Positions 28,667 to 37,219 of a DNA stretch of 64,000 bases are shown piece after piece. The stretch is taken from positions 62,001 to 126,000 of the forward strand of contig DYEQ01000031.1 in NCBI GenBank assembly GCA_020725645.1, in the 5' to 3' direction. The stretch comes from Candidatus Fermentithermobacillaceae bacterium (lineage in GTDB: Bacteria > Bacillota > Sulfobacillia > Fermentithermobacillales > DUSS01). The translations under genes and the position numbers were made by a program. The notes beneath the pieces were generated by a model. It worked only from the letters and a program-made list of their open reading frames with translations, was not told the DNA's origin and did not search any database. How positions within the stretch are numbered: position 1 is the stretch's first letter; each line of letters starts with the position of its first letter.

Positions 28667-28691
28667 CACTTATAATCCCGAAAACCGGGAA
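28667..28691. repeat. Palindrome-containing repeat copy 2 (CACTTATAATCCCGAAAACCGGGAA)
   Basis: Second copy, 54 nt after copy 1. Confidence 0.6.
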
Positions 28692-28937
28692 GAAAGCAGT
28701 TGGCAGTGGCACAATGTGCGATAAGGGATGCTCTGATAATAAGACTGGACGAACTTGGGCTTCAGTCTAGACAGGAGATTGAGAGATATTTCGAGCAGCG
28801 TTGCGGTAAGGATCTCGCACCGACCGAGCACCCATGCACGAACGTGTACGAGGTCCGGATCGCTTCTCCGAGGGACACTGCCACCTGCAGCAAGAGCCAA
28901 AGCCGCTGCCAGTGACTCGTTGCGGTTCCTGCGGGGG

Positions 28938-29210
28938 ATGGGTATGGGTAGAAAGCGTCGGGGTCACGCAGAGGGATCCATCTATCGGCAGAAAGACGGC
29001 CGCTGGGTTGCCGAGCTCTTCCTTGGCAGAGATAAGAGAGGTAAGAAGAAGGTCTGGAAGTGCTACGGCAAAACCGCTGCTACCGGCGCACTGTACTGCG
29101 AGACAGGCCCGGAAGCCGCGTTCGGTAAGTTTTCCTATCAGATTCCTATCAAATCGGGGCTCGTTGCTTTCCGATTTTGGGGTTGTGCTGGTCGGGGAGC
29201 CGGGACTTGA
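28938..29210 (+). pseudogene. Tyrosine-type integrase, N-terminal arm-binding remnant (catalytic domain deleted)
   Basis: MGMGRKRRGHAEGSIYRQKDGRWVAELFLGRDKRGKKKVWKCYGKTAA resembles integrase AP2-like N-termini; only about 90 residues remain and the frame runs into tRNA-Pro. Confidence 0.75.
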
Positions 29211-29265
29211 ACCCGGGGCCTCATGGTCCCAAACCATGCGCGCTACCAAGCTGCGCCACTCCCCG
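29189..29265 (-). tRNA. tRNA-Pro(TGG), CCA encoded
   Basis: CGGGGAGTGGCGCAGCTTGGTAGCGCGCATGGTTTGGGACCATGAGGCCCCGGGTTCAAGTCCCGGCTCCCCGACCA. Confidence 0.95.
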
Positions 29266-29394
29266 ACGCATCATTTAGCACCGGTAACGTGCTATTCCGG
29301 GATTATCCCCCGGCTAGAATTATAAGGTCGCACCAGGCCAAAAGCAACGTGAACAGACGGGAAGTCGCCTACCAAGGACTTACACAACCCATGA

Positions 29395-29880
29395 TCACTT
29401 GTCTTCTTCGAGGTATACCGTCTTCGCTTTCAGCGAGAGCTGCGTGACATCCATCACCGCGCAGGCCCGCTTTGTGCCGGAACGAGGAGTGGATGGGCTT
29501 CCGGGATTTACCAGCAAAAGTCCATCCACCTGCGAGACCAGAGGCACATGCGTATGGCCGAATACCACACAGTGGGCACCCAGGCTCTTTGCCCGCTCAA
29601 CCAGGAGGACGAGATTCTTCTTCACTTGGTACAGATGACCATGGGTGAGATAAATCCGCCGCCCGCCCACGGCGATCATTTCCTCGGCCGGCCCTTTGAC
29701 CATATAGTCGCAGTTGCCCACCACCGAAACAACCCGAATATCCAGGGATTCCTGAATTCGTTGGGCGTCTTCGTAGAAGTCACCCGCGTGCAGCAAGAGA
29801 TCGATATCATCCAGGCGCTTCAAGGCCTCCCGGATAGCCCGGAAATCACCGTGAGTATCGGAAATCGCTCCTATCTTCAC
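29395..29880 (-). CDS. YfcE/MJ0936-type metallophosphoesterase
   Basis: MKIGAISDTHGD, LLLHAGD, VVGNCD, LTHGH, FGHTHVPL motifs. Confidence 0.93.
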   Translation of the reverse strand: MKIGAISDTHGDFRAIREALKRLDDIDLLLHAGDFYEDAQRIQESLDIRVVSVVGNCDYMVKGPAEEMIAVGGRRIYLTHGHLYQVKKNLVLLVERAKSLGAHCVVFGHTHVPLVSQVDGLLLVNPGSPSTPRSGTKRACAVMDVTQLSLKAKTVYLEEDK

Positions 29881-29990
29881 AGCCAGTCCTCACCTTAAAG
29901 GCGTCTCCAGTTCACGACCCCCATCAAGGATTTTCCTCGAAGGTCTTTCCAGGAAAACCTCGGTCCCGGCAAGGCAAACCCGACGCCGAC

Positions 29991-30626
29991 TCAAAGATTG
30001 TCGTGTTGCGTTTGGTAAGCCCGCCTGATCGCAGGAACAAGACCTGCTAGGGCCCTCGCCCTGTGGCTCACTTTGTCCTTTTCCTCACCGGAGCTCTCGC
30101 CAAACGCCTTACCCAGCTCGGGGCAGTAAAACAACGGATCGTATCCAAACCCGCCGGTGCCGCGAGGTGCCCTTAGAATGAACCCCTCGACAGTGCCCTC
30201 GGAACGGCCCACCACTCCCCCGGCACCCACGAGGACCATCGCACACCGGTACCTTGCAGTGCGTTTTTCCCATGAAACACCCTCCAGCGCTTTGAGGAGG
30301 GCGGCGTTATTCTCTTCGTCGGTAGCTTCGGGGCCGGAAAACCGGTGAGACAGCACCCCCGGCATTCCGTGAAGGTAATCCACCTCGAGCCCGGAGTCCT
30401 CCCCGAGCACCAATCCGCCGGAAGGGCCGCTCTTTTCCCAGGCGTACCTGGCCTTCATCTCGGCATTTTCGATGAAAGTCGAACCTGTCTCTTCGGGTGA
30501 CTCATAAGAACCACCGGCAGCTGTGAGGTCCACTACTTCGACGGGAACGTCCGGAAGAAGCGACTCCAGTATGCGGCGGATTTCCCGAGTCTTGCCGGGG
30601 TTCTTGGTAGCTACTGTGATCTTCAC
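29991..30626 (-). CDS. rdgB: XTP/dITP diphosphatase (RdgB/HAM1)
   Basis: [59 protein letters not shown]. Confidence 0.94.
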   Translation of the reverse strand: MKITVATKNPGKTREIRRILESLLPDVPVEVVDLTAAGGSYESPEETGSTFIENAEMKARYAWEKSGPSGGLVLGEDSGLEVDYLHGMPGVLSHRFSGPEATDEENNAALLKALEGVSWEKRTARYRCAMVLVGAGGVVGRSEGTVEGFILRAPRGTGGFGYDPLFYCPELGKAFGESSGEEKDKVSHRARALAGLVPAIRRAYQTQHDNL

Positions 30627-31426
30627 GAGTGTTCCAGGTCCTGCTCGTCGCCGGCGACCCTACCTTCGCCCTCTTGTGTGCTGGGCGCATACCGCCCGAT
30701 TTCGTCCGCGAGAGGACCCAGCACCTCCCTCTGGTGCTCCATCAGCTGTTTGATGCCCAACCGGGCCGTATCAAGGAGCACGTCAAGTTTCTCCTTGGAG
30801 AAGGGTGAATGCTCGCCCGTGCCCTGTACTTCGATGAACTCGCCCTTGCCGGTCATGACGACGTTCATGTCAACGTCCGCAACGGAATCCTCCTCGTAGC
30901 ATAAGTCGAGGTACACCGCACCGGATACGATCCCTACGCTGATAGCTGCTACGTAATCCACCACCGGAAAGCAGGTAATGACTCCCTGCTCCCTCATGCG
31001 GTTTATGGCGTTCACCAGGGCCACGAATCCCCCCGTAATGGATGCGGTTCGGGTCCCCCCGTCCGCCTGGATGACGTCACAGTCCACCCACAAAGTCCGC
31101 TCCCCGATGGCGCCCAGATCCACAGCTGCCCGCAAGCTGCGACCGATGAGCCGCTGGATTTCCATGGTCCGCCCGCCCGGCCTGCCTTTGGAGACTTCCC
31201 GGGGAGTCCTGGTTACCGTCGCGCGGGGGAGCATCGAGTATTCGGCGGTCAGCCACCCCTGGGAGGTTCCCTTTAGAAATTGGGGAACCTTGTCCTCCAC
31301 TGACACCGCCACCAGCACTTTCGTGTCACCCGTCTCGATGAGGCAGGATCCCTCGGCGTATTTTAAAACGCCCGGAGAGATCCTGACCGGGCGAATTTCC
31401 CGCTCACTTCTGCCGTCGCTTCTCAA
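30623..31426 (-). CDS. rph: Ribonuclease PH
   Basis: [71 protein letters not shown]. Confidence 0.96.
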   Translation of the reverse strand: MRSDGRSEREIRPVRISPGVLKYAEGSCLIETGDTKVLVAVSVEDKVPQFLKGTSQGWLTAEYSMLPRATVTRTPREVSKGRPGGRTMEIQRLIGRSLRAAVDLGAIGERTLWVDCDVIQADGGTRTASITGGFVALVNAINRMREQGVITCFPVVDYVAAISVGIVSGAVYLDLCYEEDSVADVDMNVVMTGKGEFIEVQGTGEHSPFSKEKLDVLLDTARLGIKQLMEHQREVLGPLADEIGRYAPSTQEGEGRVAGDEQDLEHS

Positions 31427-31560
31427 TTTTCATCACATCCGGTATGTTCTGGTTGGCGCCTTTCCAGGTCCACCCTCGCTTCCACAGGGTCACCCCGATT
31501 TGTTGCGGGAAGCGACCTGCTTCGGAAACCAGCCACCGCCGGCCGTCAGGCGGCCTTCGC

Positions 31561-32085
31561 CTATTTTGCCTTCCGGTACGGGATTACCCCGCCCCGTATC
31601 CCCCTGGTCTCCAATATGGTGACGAAGGAATCGGGCGCCACACCCCTTATTATTTCATCGACTGAGGGAATGCTCTTTCTATCACACGATAGCATGAGCA
31701 CAGGGCGTTCTCCCCGGAGCCCTCTTCCGGCGAGGACCGTCACGCCGAACCCAGCTTCCCTCAACCGGGTTTCGAGCTCCGCCTCGCGACCGTCCTGCGG
31801 AACCACTTCAACCGTAGCTAGCCCGAGCGCGACTTTTTCCTCGAGCAAGCTCCCCAGGATAGTCCCGGTGGCAAAGCCCAGCCCGTACGCTAATATTTTA
31901 AAGGGATCATCCATGTTCCTGAGCACCCTGGTGAGCGCAGCGATATAGATGGAAGCTTCGAGAAACCCTATGCCCGCTGCGGGGTACTTTTTCCCTTTAA
32001 CCACCAGAAGCATCCTGAAGGTGGATAAGCTCACGTCCACCACTCTGGCCAGGAAAATAAGAAAATACTCTAAAACGAACGTCAC
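31561..32085 (-). CDS. DUF2179/UPF0316-type membrane protein
   Basis: VVDVSLSTFRMLLVVKGKKYPAAGIGFLEASIYIAAL plus soluble C-terminus (SCDRKSIPSVDEIIRGVAPDSFVTI). Confidence 0.8.
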   Translation of the reverse strand: MTFVLEYFLIFLARVVDVSLSTFRMLLVVKGKKYPAAGIGFLEASIYIAALTRVLRNMDDPFKILAYGLGFATGTILGSLLEEKVALGLATVEVVPQDGREAELETRLREAGFGVTVLAGRGLRGERPVLMLSCDRKSIPSVDEIIRGVAPDSFVTILETRGIRGGVIPYRKAK

Positions 32086-32117
32086 AAGGATCCCTTCTTC
32101 TCCTCGCCCGGCTGTTA

Positions 32118-32597
32118 CTACGAGGGCAGGTTTTCTTCGGTCATGAGAGAATGGAGCTGCTGGAGAGACCTGGCCAGGGTTTCGATGTCTTTCTTGTCGA
32201 GCTTGGCCAGGATGGACTTGACATACCTGCGTCGAGCTTGAATCACCTGATCGATGACTTCCTTCGCCTTCGGCAGGACGCGAAGACGGATTACGCGCCT
32301 GTCCTCGGGATCCCGCCTTCTCTCCAACAAGCCGTTCTTCTCCATTCTATCAATGAGATCGGTGGCAGTGGAACAGGCAAGATAAAGGCGGTCGCAAAGC
32401 TCGCCCATGGTGATGTCGGGGTGGTTATCGAGGACGAGAAGGGCATTGAACTGCGGGTTCGTTATGCCGAAATCGATTAAAATATCCCGGCCTCGCTTTT
32501 TAATGATGAAAGCGACATGTCTCAAAAGCTCCTCGATTTGCCTTACCTGCGCGTCGAACTCCTCGTTCATGGACACCACCCCTGAAAAGTGTAACAC
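32118..32597 (-). CDS. MarR-family transcriptional regulator
   Basis: ITNPQFNALLVLDNHPDITMGELCDRLYLACSTATDLIDRMEKNGLLERRRDPEDRRVIRLRVL. Confidence 0.92.
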   Translation of the reverse strand: MLHFSGVVSMNEEFDAQVRQIEELLRHVAFIIKKRGRDILIDFGITNPQFNALLVLDNHPDITMGELCDRLYLACSTATDLIDRMEKNGLLERRRDPEDRRVIRLRVLPKAKEVIDQVIQARRRYVKSILAKLDKKDIETLARSLQQLHSLMTEENLPS

Positions 32598-32657
32598 GAA
32601 AGCACGTCTAACTACGCCGGGCCATCCTGAATTCCGCCTACCGGTGGAACTCCCCGG

Positions 32658-32990
32658 TTACATGTCATAGTTTCCAGGCGGAATCCCATTAAAGTCTCCT
32701 GCGCATCGCCGCCCGCGCATCGATACTCCGTTCCCAGCACACATTTCGCCGCAAGCGGAACCCATTCCTTCCGGGGACGAAACGGTCTCGCCGGAGGTAA
32801 GCTGCAGGGTCCCAGCTGGAGTCCGCGGGGAACGGAGCCCGCAGGAACGGAGGCAAGGGGGCGCATGGCAGCTCGGGTACGGTTCTTCGTACATTCTCCA
32901 TACTGATTCCTCGTTTCTGTACGGTTTTTCGTACGCCGGAAGGAAAACGCCCGTCGAGACAAGATCCTTGAGTTTCGGGTTTTCCAGCAC
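32658..32990 (-). CDS. Small Cys-rich protein, unknown
   Basis: GTG-start ORF with a GGAG motif about 7 nt upstream and GC-rich third positions; MLENPKLKDLVSTGVFLPAYEKPYRNEESVWRMYEEPYPSCHAPPCLRSCGLRS... Confidence 0.4.
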   Translation of the reverse strand: MLENPKLKDLVSTGVFLPAYEKPYRNEESVWRMYEEPYPSCHAPPCLRSCGLRSPRTPAGTLQLTSGETVSSPEGMGSACGEMCAGNGVSMRGRRCAGDFNGIPPGNYDM

Positions 32991-33279
32991 ATCGAGACTC
33001 CAGCCATCAGTGGCATCGTTATTGCGTATCTGTCTCTCATGTGGCCTGGGTGCCAGGTATGTTGGAGGTCCTCGAAATGCGGAGGAGGTGAGGTCGCCCG
33101 GAGAGGTTTCACTTGAAAGCAGGGGGACACCGGTTAGCTGCTATCCGGCTTTCTCGAGCAAAGGAAGGACGTCCCCCAGTTCAGGACGGTTTAGGTTCCG
33201 AAGATGACGTCAACAGCCGGTTTTGTGGATCTTCCGGGTTTCGTCGCTTAGGTCTTGTCTAACCAGGAGGTGAAATCAC

Positions 33280-34092
33280 TTGGTACTCGCAGGGCAAGCA
33301 CCTGCCAAGGGGATACTGTTTTTCGCTCCGGAAATGTTTTGGGATTTCGTGCTGGTGGCGCTTCTTTTCATCCTGGTGTACGTCATGATTCGCAGGGCCA
33401 ATGCGGGGCTGCCCATCCCTCGCATTCGAAAGATCGCGGGTCTTGAGGCCATAGACGAAGCTATAGGCCGCGCCACGGAGATGGGTAGACCGGTCCACTT
33501 CACACCGGGGATGAGCGGTTTCGGACCTGAAACCTACGCGGCCCTGGCGACCCTGTCTTATGTCGCCAAGACTGCAGCTCAGTACGATACCAGGCTCATC
33601 GTCACAAACCGTCAGCCCACGGTGCACCCCGTTACTTCCGAAATTGTGAGGCAAGCTTACCTAGAAGCAGGTAGACCGGACGCTTTCAACCAGGACGACG
33701 TGAGGTACCTGTCGGACTGGCAGTTCGGCTACACTTCGGCTGTACTGGGTATATTCCGCCGGGAAAAACCCGCCGCCAACCTCATGTTCGGCTACTGGAT
33801 GGCGGAAGCGCTCATCCTGGGCGAAGCTGGCGCCGAGGCCGGGTGCATTCAGGTGGGCGCCAACACCAATGTATTCCAGATCCACTTCTTCATCGTGACC
33901 TGCGACTATACGCTCATCGGCGAGGAGCAATTCGCCGCCTCCGCTTACCTCTCCAAGGAGCCGATGTTGACTGGAACCGTCGTAGCTCAGGATATGGTGA
34001 AGATCTTAATTGGGCTGCTGGTTTTAGCGGGCTCGGTGTGGGCCACGGTCGCGGGTAACGCTGACAAACTGGTCAAGTTCCTGTCGCAGTAA
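33280..34092 (+). CDS. DUF6754-type membrane protein (operon gene 1)
   Basis: AGGAGG then TTG start; TM-soluble-TM layout; VHFTPGMSGFGPETYAALATLSYVAKTAAQYDTRLIVTN. Confidence 0.75.
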   Translation: MVLAGQAPAKGILFFAPEMFWDFVLVALLFILVYVMIRRANAGLPIPRIRKIAGLEAIDEAIGRATEMGRPVHFTPGMSGFGPETYAALATLSYVAKTAAQYDTRLIVTNRQPTVHPVTSEIVRQAYLEAGRPDAFNQDDVRYLSDWQFGYTSAVLGIFRREKPAANLMFGYWMAEALILGEAGAEAGCIQVGANTNVFQIHFFIVTCDYTLIGEEQFAASAYLSKEPMLTGTVVAQDMVKILIGLLVLAGSVWATVAGNADKLVKFLSQ

Positions 34093-34100
34093 AGGAGGGA

Positions 34101-34742
34101 TTGGGGGTGCAATTGAGAAGACAACTGCCGCTCATTGTCGTATTCGTCACCGCGGTGCTGGTCATGCTGTTCAAATTCGTAAACTTCGGTGAGACCGGCA
34201 AGAATGTCTTGTCTCAGATGGACAAATGGTCACAAGTGACGAGCATCGTGGCGTTTCTCTTGGGACCTATCAACTTGATCAGGCTTCACCTGGGTAACGT
34301 CACCAAAAGGAGGCCCAGGTGGGTACACAGTGCCTTGACCCTAGTTGTCACAGTCGTGTTCACGATCGTGTTCGCTTTGAACGGCTCCAACGGCGAAGTG
34401 ACGCTATGGATCATCAACAACATAGCGATCCAGATCTCCGGCGCGATTTACGCGATGCTGGGTTTCTATATCTGTTCCGCAGCTTACCGGAGCTTCAAGC
34501 TCAGGAACCTTGAGGCGACGGTCCTCCTGCTCTCGGCCGTCATCCTCATGCTGGCTCAGGCACCCATCGGCGAAGAGATCATCCCGGGTATCTCCAAATG
34601 GGGTGAGTGGATCCTGTCGGTTCCCAACTCCGCCGGCATGCGGGGGATACGCCTTGGCGCTGCCATAGGAGCTTTCGCAGCTAGCATCCGGGTAATCCTC
34701 GGTCTTGAGCGAAGCTGGGTCGGTGGAAGCACCGCGGAGTAA
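34101..34742 (+). CDS. Polytopic membrane protein, unknown (operon gene 2)
   Basis: Short intergenic gap after gene 1, Shine-Dalgarno AAAGGAGG, several hydrophobic segments. Confidence 0.75.
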   Translation: MGVQLRRQLPLIVVFVTAVLVMLFKFVNFGETGKNVLSQMDKWSQVTSIVAFLLGPINLIRLHLGNVTKRRPRWVHSALTLVVTVVFTIVFALNGSNGEVTLWIINNIAIQISGAIYAMLGFYICSAAYRSFKLRNLEATVLLLSAVILMLAQAPIGEEIIPGISKWGEWILSVPNSAGMRGIRLGAAIGAFAASIRVILGLERSWVGGSTAE

Positions 34743-34756
34743 GGGGGTGAGCTTAG

Positions 34757-35596
34757 ATGGATTGGGATAAACTCCAGCGTATAGACGTCAGGTGGATCTA
34801 TGCCCTCGTGATCGTCTGTCTCCTGGTGCCGATGTTCTGGCCCCTGGGATTGCCTATCACCATATCGGAGAATACGAGAAAGGTGTGGGAGGCCGTCGAC
34901 AAGCTGCCTCCGGGCTCGGTCATCCTGGTATCCCATGACACCGGTCCCGGAAACGCTCCCGAACTTAACCCCATGCTTTCGGCCCTCGCCAAGCAGGCAT
35001 TCGAGAAGAACTGCAAGATAGTAGGGGTGGCTTTCTTCGACCAGCTGGTGGGGCCGCCCATGTTTCAGGAATACGTGGGCTCGGTAGCTGAAAAGATGGG
35101 GAAGAAGTACGGCGTGGACTGGATCAACCTGGGCTTCAGGCTGAACGCAACGGCGACCATGCGACAAATGTGCGATGACATCCACGGCGCCATGCTCGGG
35201 GTCGACTGGGAGAATAAGTCCCTTTCAGACTTCCCCATCATGAACGAGGTCAAATCCATCAAGGACGATGTGGACCTCATTTTCGTCACAACGGTCGGAA
35301 CGCCCGGGTACGGGGACTGGATGACGTACGTGGCGGAGCCTTTGAAAAAGCCCCTCACGGGCGGCGCATCCCTCACCATGTATTCCGGACTTCAGCAGTA
35401 CATCCGCTCCGGACAGCTCCAGGGATTCCTGGGCGGCCTCAGAGGGGCGGCGGAATACGAGCAACTGGTGGGTGCTCCGGGTAAGGGGTGCTCCGGCATG
35501 GACGCTCAGTCCCTTGGCCACATGATGATCATCGCCTTCCTCATCTTAGGGAACATAGGTTACTTCGCTTCCGCCAGAAAGAAGTCTCGCGCTTGA
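34757..35596 (+). CDS. Membrane-anchored alpha/beta-domain protein, unknown (operon gene 3)
   Basis: N-terminal TM, soluble region SVILVSHDTGPGNAPELNPMLSALAKQAFEKNCKIVGVAFFDQL..., C-terminal TM. Confidence 0.75.
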   Translation: MDWDKLQRIDVRWIYALVIVCLLVPMFWPLGLPITISENTRKVWEAVDKLPPGSVILVSHDTGPGNAPELNPMLSALAKQAFEKNCKIVGVAFFDQLVGPPMFQEYVGSVAEKMGKKYGVDWINLGFRLNATATMRQMCDDIHGAMLGVDWENKSLSDFPIMNEVKSIKDDVDLIFVTTVGTPGYGDWMTYVAEPLKKPLTGGASLTMYSGLQQYIRSGQLQGFLGGLRGAAEYEQLVGAPGKGCSGMDAQSLGHMMIIAFLILGNIGYFASARKKSRA

Positions 35597-35610
35597 GGAG
35601 GTGAACGAGC

Positions 35611-36231
35611 ATGACAGCTGAACAGTGGGGTGCCATTGCGGGCAGCATCTGCATAATCATGGCCTGGTCCTACCTGTTTAAGGAAAGCGACATCTACTAC
35701 TTCGCGGAGCACCTGTTCGTCGGGTTGACCGTCGCCAGGGGGCTTACGTACACCTTCGAGAACCAGTTGAAGCCTCTAGTCCTGAAGGACATGGCGGAGA
35801 AAGGGCAGTGGACGCTCGTGATTCCGGTCGTCATCGGGCTTCTCATATACTGCTGGTTCTTTAAGGGGCTCCGGTGGGTGGCCAGGATCACGATGGGCTT
35901 CTGGATCGGTTATGGGGCCGGTTATAGTTTGGGCTTCAGCCCCCCGGTCTACTTGAAGCAGGTGTTCGATACGTTCACGCCTTTCATCAAGGACGGGCGG
36001 TTCAATTTCGGGGGCGTCCTCTACTTCCTCGTGGTGATCACGGCCCTCATGTACTTCCTGTTTACGGTGAAGAAGGAAAGCGGCGTCCTCAAGTACGGCT
36101 CGATGTTCGGAAGATACGCCTTGATGGTGGCTTTCGGCTCGGCGTACGGCTCCATCACCATGGCTTACCTGTCCTTGGTAATAGGCAAGCTTCAGGTCAT
36201 CTTCAAAGATGCTCTGCATCTGGTGAAATAG
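35611..36231 (+). CDS. Polytopic membrane protein, unknown (operon gene 4)
   Basis: 15-nt gap after gene 3, Shine-Dalgarno GAGGAGG, multiple hydrophobic segments. Confidence 0.75.
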   Translation: MTAEQWGAIAGSICIIMAWSYLFKESDIYYFAEHLFVGLTVARGLTYTFENQLKPLVLKDMAEKGQWTLVIPVVIGLLIYCWFFKGLRWVARITMGFWIGYGAGYSLGFSPPVYLKQVFDTFTPFIKDGRFNFGGVLYFLVVITALMYFLFTVKKESGVLKYGSMFGRYALMVAFGSAYGSITMAYLSLVIGKLQVIFKDALHLVK

Positions 36232-36254
36232 GGCAAACGCCGCGTAAAAGGCAA

Positions 36255-36294
36255 ACGGTCGAAGGGACGCCCTTCCGGGTACCCCTTCGACCGT
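36255..36294 (+). terminator. Terminator-like hairpin after the four-gene membrane operon
   Basis: ACGGTCGAAGGG ... CCCTTCGACCGT, perfect 12-bp stem about 25 nt after the last stop; weak T-tract. Confidence 0.65.
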
Positions 36295-36537
36295 ACTTTG
36301 CACCAGGTCGCTCAATGGTGCTGCCGGGTTATGTACGTTGGGCATTGATGCCGCGGCGTAGTAGCCGCATGTCCCGGTATTCGGCTTGTCGGTCTTCTTG
36401 ACCCCGCGCTTTCCGTATGGGCGGAGTACGAACCGATACTCTGCTAGGCCGGGGCACTCGCCATGCGATCTTGGCGGATGAGTGCTATCAGGAAGAACAT
36501 CGGCGAGTAATCCAAAGAGGTCACACGGCGGCAATAA

Positions 36538-36888
36538 TGGTGGAGGCGGAGGGAGTCGCACCCTCGTCCGACGATAACCCTGCCTGAGTCTCTACGAGCG
36601 TATCTCCGGCTTTCATCTCGCAACACCAGGCGCCCCGGAGCGGGCTCCTGACGTCGCCAGTCCGGAATCGCTTTCCCCGTCCGGTCCCGGACTACCCCGA
36701 ACAGGTATCCCTCTTGGTGACGGCGTCCCGGGAGCCGGAGGGCACGTCTCCCGGTGCCGTGACTGCTACCTTTTAAGCAGCCAGTGCGTACTGAGTGTTG
36801 GCAGTTATTGTTTTGCCGCTTTTTGATGGGTGCGGCGCCCATGCTCGCTGCTCAAACCCGACTATCGCCGTCGAACCTCGTCGCCCCC
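36538..36888 (-). ncRNA. ssrA: Transfer-messenger RNA (tmRNA)
   Basis: 5' GGGGGCGACGAGGTTCGACGGCG...; 3' GGGTGCGACTCCCTCCGCCTCCACCA; ends pair in an acceptor stem; tag ORF 36773-36817 encodes GKTITANTQYALAA*. Confidence 0.96.
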
Positions 36889-36941
36889 ACTCGGCAGTGA
36901 GATCCTAACACGTTTTCCTCGTCCCAACAAGGGATTGATCT

Positions 36942-37004
36942 ATGGTCGCAGGATTTGTTTCCGTTTGATGCACATGATCGCAGGACTTGTCTCACACTGA
37001 TGCA
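36942..37004. repeat. Tandem imperfect 31-bp repeat
   Basis: atggtcgcaggatttgtttccgtttgatgca (36942-36972) and atgatcgcaggacttgtctcacactgatgca (36974-37004). Confidence 0.7.
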
Positions 37005-37219
37005 TTGTTCTCTAGGTGAGAGATTGGCCGGATAACTTTCTCTAGTTGAGATGCGGTTGGCCGGACCGTTTCGCAGGGATACAAGTTCTCTCGAATCCTT
37101 TCACAGTCGGCGCACAGGTCTTTAAGATGTCTCAAACGCGGTCAAATGGCGAGGACACGCGAGGCGTTGTGAAGCTCCACATGTATCTGAACCCAGTCGG
37201 GGATCGGATGATGGAAAAC

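Larger units (their letters stand above)
24230..29233. mobile_element. Decayed ~5-kb integrative element inserted at tRNA-Pro(TGG)
   Basis: 45-bp att-like direct repeats at both ends, integrase N-terminal remnant beside the intact tRNA, interior of pseudogenes/IS fragments. Confidence 0.82.

Noticed and set aside
28589-28691. Minimal CRISPR array
   Set aside because: Only two copies, 54-nt gap, no cas genes in the window; kept only as a repeat/operator candidate.
28700-28740. Sigma-54 promoter (tggcacaatgtgcgat)
   Set aside because: -24-like TGGCAC present but the -12 element (TTGCW) is not at the right spacing.
36444-36842. 132-aa minus-strand ORF starting MGAAPIKKRQNNN
   Set aside because: Lies within the tmRNA gene.
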